Source: Mesorhabditis belari
Lineage: Eukaryota; Nematoda; Chromadorea; Rhabditida; Rhabditidae
Direction: 5' to 3'
DNA: 64,000 nucleotides
Assembly: GCA_958450365.1 (NCBI GenBank)
Contig: CAUEEP010000740.1
Location: 3,289,501 to 3,353,500 of the forward strand
This document shows, in pieces, positions 55,440-64,000 of the stretch. Every line of letters starts with the position of its first letter. Positions within the stretch are counted from its first letter, which is position 1. The notes under the pieces were generated by a model. That model made no database searches, had not been told where the DNA came from, and saw only the letters and a list, made by a program, of their open reading frames with translations. The translations under genes were made by a program, and so were the position numbers.

Positions 55440-57300
55440 GGGTGAATGGGTGGATAAGAGGGGAGAGAGGGAGAACGATGGTCGGATGAGGGAGAGATGC
55501 ATCAGTGGGAAAGGGGGGACACAGAGCTGATCTACCGTAATCAGAGCTGATCTACGCAACGGGGCGGACTTCCGTAATCTCTAATGGTTCGTAATCTATC
55601 TACAATTTGTAGATGTTACAGTGACTCAAGCAATACCGTATTCAATAGAAACTATCTAGATTACTGTAACTTTTCTAGTTTTGATCCATTTTTGATATTT
55701 CCCTATATTTGTGAATGCTCACAGAATTAGAGCTTGCATAAAACTGAGCCAAGATAACGATAGTTTCGAAAATTCACGTTTGAGAGCTATTGTGGAATAA
55801 AACAAGCAAAACAAAAAGGGAATTCCCTCACACAAAATTCTACATTAAAGCCTTTTCATCAATCAGCCAATGGAGAAGATCTCATTCAAGGAAAATCAAC
55901 AAAAAATATCAGAAAAACCTCGAAAGCTTGACTTTTATTCGTTATTTGAGTGAACCTAGTTATTAAAAATAACCACTTTTTTGCATAAAAGACTTTTAAG
56001 CTTTAAATAGTACCAAAGCTATTGTTCTAATAGCTATTATTCTAATAGCTATTGCTCTAATCAAGATTGAGATTAACTTGATTGAGATTGAGATTATTGA
56101 CACATTGTCAATGGTCAAACCATTGACCATTGATCTTATAACAAATCAAAAACAAATCAAGAACAAATCAATTGACTCAAGAATCATTTCAGCTTTAGGT
56201 ATCAATGAAAAGCTCTAAAAATCTTCTATGAAACAAAGAAAGTAAACATATTGACTTTAAAGTTAACTAATAAAAAAAATTGACTTTAAAAGTTAACTAA
56301 TAAAAACATATTGACTTTAAAAGTTAACTAATAAATTAGCTAAAAGCTAGCTTCACTCCCCGAAACAACGAAACAAAGTCAGTCATATTTTGTGATGCGG
56401 AAAGATAAAGGTGCATGTTCATTTCTTTTTTTGTGTGCAATTCGTGGCAAATACAAATTTTTCTTTTCAGGTTTATTTCTATATGTTTCCACTAAATGTT
56501 TCGAAAAGTCAAAAGTGAAATTCAGCCACAAAAAAATGACTGATTAAAAGTGATTGATTGATTGAACTGATTGATTGAACTTGGTTAAAAATTGATTAAA
56601 AAAATTGATTAAAAAATTGATTGATTAAAAAAACTGATTAAAAGTGTTTGAAAAAGTTGAGCTTTTGCAAAAACAATCAAATTTCGTTTATAAACCCAAA
56701 AAAAAACTCTATAAAAATGGGCTGAATTTTTTGGAAAATTTTGGAAATCTTTTCCCATCATAAATACAAAAGAAACTCGAAAATTTGTGTGTAAAAAGTG
56801 TGAAAGTGCGAGTGATGAAGTGCCATTTTTTTTTCGTGCCATTTTTTGATCAAGTAATTCTCGTGCCATTTTTTTTGCTTGGTGATTTTTTTGGTGATTT
56901 TTTGGTGAGGTGATATGTGCGAGTGGATGAGTGCATATAAAAACGGATCGTGCATTTTTGTGCTCATCTTTGTGCTCATTCTTGTGCTCATCTTTGTGCT
57001 CATCTTTGTGCAATTTGTGAACATTTTTGGTGCAAGCTAGATCAAATTTTAAAGCAAAAAAAGAAAATGGCTCGTGCTTGATGTGCTGTAGTGTAAAAAA
57101 CAGGTGCTGTAGAGTGAGGTGAATGCGTTTTTCAAATGCGAATGCGTTCTGAATGCGTTTTTCTAACGTTTTCCTTCTGTTTTCCTTCTGTTTTCAACTT
57201 TTCATAAAGCTAAAGTAATCTTGGAAAAGATTGAAAACCTAGAGGAACGATACTTTCAAAATCAAAAGTTGAAACGTTTTAGAAAACGGATTCGGAAAAC
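55440..57300. other. Noncoding, several short tandem repeats
   Basis: 56230-56340 repeats a 32-bp unit around AAAGTTAACTAATAAAAACA. 56545-56640 is a TGATTGATTAAAAA array. 56935-57010 repeats TTTGTGCTCATC, which on the minus strand reads as HKDEHKDEHKNEH in a short ORF I consider spurious. No exon was found. Confidence 0.55.
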
Positions 57301-57301
57301 T

Positions 57302-57575
57302 TACCGTAAACACTGTAATAGTACCCCATCGCCCTCGTACAGTCGCGTAGTCGCAAAAGTTTTTTAGTATTTCATTTGTTTCAAAGCGTCAGTACTTTCA
57401 AAAAATGCGTCTTTGGTATCAAAAAATAGCTGAAATTCAGGGCTATTTTTTGATACCAAAACCCGCATTGTAGCATAAACCAGTGTCGAGAAAAACTCGT
57501 TCAAAGCTAAACTACGCAACACTGCGCACCGTCATTATGGGCGGGGGGGGGGGTACTATTACAGTATTTACGGTA
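57302..57575. mobile_element. Rep-A MITE, inverted copy
   Basis: Starts TACCGTAAACACTGTAATAG, then reads the Rep-A core backwards (GCGTAGTCGCAAAAGTTTTT ... GACCGTCATTATGG-like end), closing with ACTATTACAGTATTTACGGT. It is the only Rep-A in this orientation. Confidence 0.82.
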
Positions 57576-57579
57576 TATA

Positions 57580-60146
57580 CAAGTTCAGTAGTGAAGTGAA
57601 ATCGTTTGGGTTAGTGAGACAAATGTTATGACAAATAGGGGTAGATTCAAAGAATAAACTCAATCATTTCTCATATGAAAACTGATCTAAAATTTTTAAA
57701 ACATTGTGCGAGTGCTCACAATACGACAACGATCAGAATGGGAAGAAAAGAAGAAAAGAATTCCTTCGATTCGCTTCTTCAATCCATTTTAATGTGATTT
57801 TTGGTGTGATTTTGATGTGATTTTGGTGTTGAGAAGATCAAAATTGGCAAATAGGGAAGTGAATAGTCTAGAAATTTCAAAGTTATACAAGAAAAATAGA
57901 GAATAAAGGTGAAGATGGAGATAAAATAGAGATCTTTAGATTATATATATATATAATAGAGAAAATCGAGAAAATAGAGTTTAAAAAATAGAGATCTTTT
58001 TAAGCCACTTGAATCACTTGAAAGTTTAATTCAATTCAGGTTTAATTCAAGAAAAAAAAGCTAATACAAAGATAATACAAAGCTATTATCAATATCATTG
58101 AAGCTTTTATCAATATCAAAAAAGTTGAGCGGTGGAAAATCGAGAGAGAGATTGACAAACAAAACACCGAAAATCTGAAATTAGTCTCATCAATCAACAA
58201 TTTCTTTTGGTTGTTAAGGAAAAGAAAAGAACAGCCCGCCTTTTGTTTTTGATCAAAAGAAGAAATAAAGAAATAAAGAAATAAAGCTAAAAACATGGAA
58301 AATTTAAGAGAAATTAGCTTTTTAGCAGCAATTTATGCTTTGAAACTATTTGCGAATTCTTCAATGCTTTCAATGCTTCAATGCTTTCAATGCTTCAATG
58401 CTTCAATGCTTTCTAAAACGTTTCAAACGAAATTCATCGTAATCTTGTCTCTAGTTTTGTCTAGCACGTTACAATTGTAGATTTTACAATCATCCAAATA
58501 GTTTCTACTGTCTACTTGGGTTACTGTAACCTGTAGTTTTATCTAAGCTATCACTTTTCCTTTGATTCTACAGCGTTCTACCAAAAGATAGATGGATTGG
58601 ATAAAAACTAGAGGCAAGATTACGAATTGATACGTTTTAAGGAAACACTTGTTTGAGAAGGATACAAAGGATACACTCTAGCCATGATTTAGCTTGATTA
58701 AATGATTTGAATCGCTTTATCTAGAAGGGATCTATAGCTTTATCTATTTATAGCTTTATCTAGAAAGGAAAAGCTGAAAAAGCCACGTAAGTTCTTAAAG
58801 AAAATGATTGAATCAACGATTGTTTTCACTTAAAAAAAGAAAACTGAAATTTGGCTCAAATCCTAATTGAAATCGAAAACACAATAGCCAGCAAATAGAA
58901 TGTCACTTTTTGATTGGTTAATAAGAATTTGGAAAGATTAGATTGTGTGATGGGAAAGTGTTCAGTGATGAGAGGAAAAGGAAGCCGTTTAGGTGAAGAA
59001 ATCCATTTCTGTTTGATTTCAACGCCCCCCTTTTCCCTCTCGAACTTCAATATTTGACTTCGAAATGAAAGATAAAGAGCGGGGCCCCGATTTGATGGAT
59101 TAATGAAAGAATAGAGGATGGAGAGAATGCTTTTCTTTTTTTGAGCTGTTTGATGGTGAAGTCGAATCAAAACAATGGCTACCAGGCTTGAGTGATCTCT
59201 ATTTTCTAAAAAAAGAAACCACCGTAATCTTCCCTTCAGATTTTGTCTGATTTGCGTATTTTTGATTTTATTTGATGAGGAATCAAATTGTGAATCGAAT
59301 TCGATTCAAATTCGATTCAAATTCGATTCAAATTAAGTAAAGCTAGGCAAAAGATGGCGGTAGTTTTTATCTAAATATCCAGAATCATCGTTCTTCAATG
59401 ACCAATCAAAGAACTTGAAAACTATTTCCTTCACAAAAAAACATGTAGATTCTAAAGAGATTCCCATAAAATGGAGAAATTCGTCGGTTTTACAAAAGAA
59501 AAAGAGTCGTCATCGAAATGGAATTGGACTGAAAATCTGGATCGAAGAAAAATGAGATGAAAAGATCTTCGGTCAAAAGAAAGAGGAAAATGGGAAAAGT
59601 TCCGCTAATTTGACACTCGTAAAATTAGAAACAGATGCTTCATTTAGAAATGATTTCGAAGTGTTCGTATTATGAAGTAAAATATTCATTTTGGAAAAGA
59701 TAAAGAAAGGATTATTTCGGAATAATCTGAAAAGTAAACTAAAAGAGGGGAATGAGAAAGCGGAAAGCTAATTTAGTTCTTAAGTTCAAGAAATAAAAGA
59801 AACTAAAAATAAATCAAATCCATTGAGCAAACAAACATTTACTTTTTTGTAAAAGAATTGAAAAGCTAATTTGAAATCGATGCTAACATTAAAATGCTTT
59901 TCGATGCAAAATGCTTTTCGAAAAAAGACTCATCTAAATGTACATAATTTTTGGATTTAGAAAATGGGTTGTTAAAACAAAATGGGGATAAAAGTTGATA
60001 AAGCAAAATGGGGGTGTCAAGGAGTGAGGACAAACTAAAACAAAAAGAAAACAAGAAGTGCTTTCAACCCTTTAAAATTGGAAGGAATTCCCACGAGATT
60101 CTCCTCCATCGAAAGGGTCTTCTATAGAAGAGCTCTTCAAGAGGAA

Positions 60147-60179
<33 letters not shown>

Positions 60180-60445
60180 CAAGAAGAGGGAAAGATGGGG
60201 ATTTCCCAATAGAAATTGCCTATCGTCAAAGCGACTCTTTCTCTCTTTTTCATCACAAACACTAGGCAATGATTGAAAGAGGAAAAGATTTCCAAATTTT
60301 AGAGCGAAACTGAAAAGTGTACTCACCAGATTTTCGGCAACCATGAAAATTGAGGATTTTAACGCACTTTTAACCCCAAAATAACTTCAGATTTTCGTTT
60401 AGCACAATCGATTTAGCCGATTTAGCCGATTTAGTCCCCAAAATT
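57580..60445. other. Noncoding stretch
   Basis: AT-rich, with a CAATGCTT array at 58358-58412, TTCGATTCAAA at 59295-59330 and a GAAGAA tract at about 60137-60185. On the minus strand, ATGGTTGCCGAAAATCTG followed by GTGAGTAC (60342-60325) would make a tiny first exon with a good donor. It could belong to a minus-strand gene, but no partner exon was identified. Confidence 0.45.
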
Positions 60446-60448
60446 TTC

Positions 60449-60885
60449 CATATATTCTCTCTAATAGTAGTTGCGCGTTGCCTAAATTCCTCGAAATCTC
60501 GAAAAGCAGTTATCATAACCTATCGATGTGGGGTCGGAAAATGTCGTTGACGATAAGATCTTGTGGGAGATTAGAGTGTTGAGCTTCTGTGAAAGCTTGG
60601 AAAGCTTATAGCCTGGATCCCGGCCAACAATCCAGATTTGATTTATGGTAACTCAAGCTGTTATCGCATTTTCCCAATAGTGCACCCTGAGCGTTGCCTA
60701 AATTGGTCGAAATCTCGAAAAGCGCTTATCGGAACCGATCGATGTGGGGTCGGAAAATGTAGCTGACGATAAGATCTCGTGGGAGATTAGAGTGTTGAGC
60801 TTCTGCGACAACTTAGAAACCGTAAAATAGTCATCAACTCGGCTCGGCGGAGTCCACTACTATTAGAGAAAATACGGTAAATCCA
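60449..60885. mobile_element. Double Rep-E, head-to-tail
   Basis: Two Rep-E cores in the same orientation (each with ATCGATGTGGGGTCGGAAAA and GGGAGATTAGAGTGTTGAGC) lie between one left end, TATTCTCTCTAATAGTAG at 60449, and one right end, CTATTAGAGAAAATACGGTA at about 60864-60883. The joint lacks the internal terminal repeats. It looks like a tandem duplication inside a single element. Confidence 0.72.
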
Positions 60886-60889
60886 TTTT

Positions 60890-62725
60890 CACAAAATAAC
60901 CTCAATAAATCAATACCTAGTTATCTATAATTGGTTAGATTCTTCAAAATGTCTCCAACTCTTATCGGTGACTTGCATAAAGCCTTTTTACGATGGTTAC
61001 TTTGACGAAAATTATTGATTACTTAATGATAAATACAGAAAATCAAAAAAACATCCGATCACTCAATTTGAGGTAACGGCGAAACGACGAAACAGGTCGA
61101 TTTCAAGGGAAAAGGGTAAAAATATAGACAGCTGTTGTAACAGAACGCCCACAAAGGCAAGAAAAATAAAGAATGAGAACAACTGATACGAGACTTGAAA
61201 GAGAATTTCTATGTGGAAGGAATAGGAATTCAGGCTTGAAACTAATAGATACTACAGCAAGTAAAGTCATCGAAACAGTCGTTATTGGAACCGTATTGGA
61301 TCAAAATAGGATCCATATTGGAATCGTATTGGAACCGTATTAGATCAAAAAATATCAGACCGTATTGAAACCGTATTAGATCAAAAAAAGAACCGTATTG
61401 GAACCGTATTAGATCAAAATATGAACCGTATTGGAACCGTTCAAGCTAGGTGATGTCCAATCTGGTTGCAGTTATCCTATCCTTTTGAAGACTTAGAACA
61501 GGTTATACCAGAAGTTGGGACCAGTCTGGCTGCTTTTATATCCAGAATCATAGAATCTGAATCCAGATCCAGGACCAGATCTCAGGCAAAAGTCCAATCC
61601 AGGCCCAGATTCTGGTTTAGGTCTCGACAGTTTCAAGTCCAGATCCAGATCCAGATCAAGTTCCGGTTGTTGGTCCCCTATTGATCAAATGAGGTCAGGT
61701 TAGAAAACAGGATAGGTTTTGATCTGGCTAGCTGGTTAAGCAAAGTAATTCAAAATAAAGAAATTGTCAACTACTTTAAAGAAAAAGAAAAACCAAACAA
61801 ACCCCAAGCAAAAAACTCTTCGTTTCTATTGACTACCATAGGAAGAGTGTTACTTTTTGGGTGCAAAGCGATGAGGACAACTGAGTAAATTTGGCCAATA
61901 GGGAGTTTTGGGGGAGATCGAAAAGAGAGGATCTTCTTCTTTTTCTTCTTCTTCTCTTTACTGACAGATCCCAAACTAATTCAATCGTCTCGTTTGCCAT
62001 CAAAGAACTGAACCCAACCAAGCAGAAAAATGGGGAAGCTTTCTCTTAAATAAATTCATGCATTGGTACAGTTGAAGGAGAATAGTTATGAAGCTCAAAG
62101 TTTAGCGATCAAAGATGGCTCAAAGTTTAGTTCAGAATCGAGATCTAATTGTAAAGTTGTAGAGTTCAATAAGGTTTATAGTGCATCGCCAGAGTTACCA
62201 ATTCTAGTTTTAAAATCTGAGAAAGGCAATGTTATAGGCTTTCCAGTATATCTGACTCAATTATTAGGCTAAGAAGTTAAATGAAAAATGAAAAAACAAG
62301 AAAATGCTTCAAAAAGTGTCCCTTTTTTCTTCTCACTCTCATATCTCGGCCATCTTTGGGCCTTTTGAATGACTTTTTTTGTAAAATGTGTGCATTCAAT
62401 TTTAGTTTTACTGTTTCTAATTGGAAAATGGATTGCTCGGAGGAATCTCAGAATATTTTAACTGGAACCTACGGAGGCACTTTAGAGGGAGTACTCTCCG
62501 GAGTAATTTTTTATACTTTTTGAGGGAGGACATTTTAGAGGGAGTACTTTCTGTTTTTGAATTGTTTGAATTATTAGGCTAAGGATGTCTTAAATGAAAA
62601 TTTTGATTATCTTTATCGGAATTCGGAACAAATGTAGTCAACATAGATTTGAAAGAATCGATTTGAATAAGTGTATCCCTTGTACGCGTTTTAAAACTCT
62701 AATATGACAGCGGGCAAAGAAAAAT
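60890..62725. other. Noncoding, with two unassigned short ORFs
   Basis: 61280-61445 repeats GTATTGGAACCGTATTAGAT and 61570-61660 repeats CCAGATCCAGAT. Plus-strand ORFs at 62063-62272 (69 codons, containing CKVVEFNKVYSASPELPILV) and 62281-62523 (80 codons, ending GGTLEGVLSGVIF) read more protein-like than their surroundings. They could be exons, but I do not recognise them and see no consistent splice structure. Confidence 0.4.
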
Positions 62726-62726
62726 A

Positions 62727-63246
62727 TTAGGTTGATGCAAAAGTCTTTTTCATTTTTTTCGTACTTCCGTTAAAAAGTAACAAATGCACCAATTGAACAA
62801 CGGTTTATTGCATTCGAAAGGCCAATTATTTTTCTGCAAAATGACATTAAAACGAGTTTAAAATGTCTTATGTCTAGATTTTTTTGAGAGCCTGAAGTCG
62901 GGTAGTCAAAAAAGGCGACGGCTCGATGATGTATTTTAGACGCTTTAGCTAAGGAAACCAATCTTGATGTTAATAAATAAAAGATAGAGCACAAAAAGTT
63001 AGATATTTTTTCAGATTTTCAGAGAAATTGATTCAGCCAATTTCTTTATAGAGGTTTTTATAGATTTTTATGAAAAACCCGTTTTCACTCTCGAATTTGC
63101 TTGAAAGTGAACCCAAATTGACTTAAAAAGATGGGAAATTGAACAATAAACACTTTTCATTTAGAGCAAACCATAGGTTAATTGATGACTTTGTTATTTT
63201 TCAAAAGAAGTACGAAAAAAATGAAAAGACTTTTGCATCAACCTAA
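62727..63246. mobile_element. Rep-C, mariner-type MITE, copy 2
   Basis: TTAGGTTGATGCAAAAGTCT at the left and AGACTTTTGCATCAACCTAA at the right. It is in the opposite orientation to copy 1 (31126-31646), is about the same length and has better-preserved ends. Confidence 0.87.
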
Positions 63247-63249
63247 TAG

Positions 63250-64000
63250 CAATTTTGTTGTTATTTAATCAAAATATTAAAGCTATATATGAATGCTAAA
63301 AAGGCCAAAATGAAAATGACGTAAATGAAAGAAGAAAAAAAGAGGGTCGAAATTTAACAGGCCCTATTCGGGGAAGACCAAAGGGAAGAAGCGGATGGAA
63401 TGGGTTTCAAATGGGATGTCTCTCGATGCGCCCTTTTATAAAGAAAAGAATCTTCCCTTTCTTTTCTTTTCCTTCAGATAAACCCTTCCCCCCTTCAAAC
63501 GAAATTGCAATTTCGTCCACAATTCCCTTGAAACGATTCAAATCTTATTCGCAAGTACCTAGAAGGCTTTTAAACATGGAAAATAAAGCAGTGAAGTGAC
63601 TATGGGACTTAAATGGGGAGTAAAATGAGTAAGATTTAGGACCTGTTTTCAATAAAATTCTTTTACAGCTGAAGACTTTCAAACAAAATAAAAACTAGTT
63701 CCCAGAATTCTTGCAAACCCAAGTCACGACTATAGTTGCTCCAAAAAACAAAACGACTTAACTTTAGTGAAATAGGAAATGTATAGTGATCGGTGATAGA
63801 CCCAAACGGGGGAAATCACATCAGAAGTGGCACTCAATCGAAAAAGAAATCGAAGAAGAAAAAAAAGAAAGACAAAGATTGGGGGTCTTCTCTGTTTTCT
63901 ATCGCTAAATCGAACAAAAGAAGAAGCAATGACTGCGGCCAAATTTGTCTCTTTTCTCTTCAATTCCCCCAAAATTCTCTCTGATTCCCATCACCGAAGT
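63250..64000. other. Noncoding window end
   Basis: AT-rich sequence with no supported exon. The short ORFs on both strands near 63400-63980 have no coding signature. Confidence 0.5.

Noticed and set aside
1..64000. CRISPR arrays, bacterial operons, phage or integron features
   Set aside because: Spliceosomal introns, poly(A) signals and Tc1/mariner elements show eukaryotic DNA; no direct-repeat array has unique spacers of regular length.

Overview
This window looks like AT-rich euchromatin from a nematode, probably a rhabditid. The evidence is: introns that are often 40-60 bp with GT..TTTCAG or TTTTAG borders, a CAP/SCL-type secreted protein, a divergent actin-related protein, a contactin-like Ig/FN3 adhesion protein, and many Tc1/mariner remnants and short inverted-repeat elements. 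The species cannot be named from sequence alone. Exons were joined by hand from splice signals and codon phase. Where I write that exons are in phase, I checked the lengths arithmetically.

Layout. 1-6.3 kb: no gene; a long inverted repeat (1-503), hairpins and a decayed Tc1-type transposase. 6383-9222 (-): a 9-exon actin-related gene, intact except for one base missing from exon 7. 9.2-15.7 kb: noncoding, with a mariner-type MITE, a second MITE family, tRNA-like sequences and purine-rich tracts. 15748-30301 (-): a very large gene with many small exons for a disordered, proline-rich, probably tyrosine-phosphorylated adaptor; its first 11 exons join perfectly in phase. 30.3-37 kb: a repeat-dominated region. 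37156-38752 (-): an intact 8-exon CAP-domain secreted protein of 233 residues with a TATA box. 40860-42307 (+): a trypsin-fold protease-like gene whose predicted product ends in a CaaX prenylation box. 42.5-43.4 kb: a broken Tc1/mariner transposase. 46240-49884 (+): a 5-exon gene for a 980-residue protein with an EF-hand-like head, ten poly-Ser/acidic/His-Lys modules and a long His-Glu-Gly tail. 50120-54438 (-): the C-terminal part of a contactin-like protein with a GPI-type tail; its 5' exons were not found. 54.5-64 kb: minisatellites and MITEs, with no convincing gene.

The genes do not form an operon or a pathway that I can recognise. Two cross-cutting observations stand out. First, several otherwise well-phased genes are interrupted by single-base shifts, often explainable as one base lost from a homopolymer, which points to residual assembly indels rather than pseudogenes. 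Second, at least seven distinct inverted-repeat element families are interleaved, some nested in each other and some inside introns.
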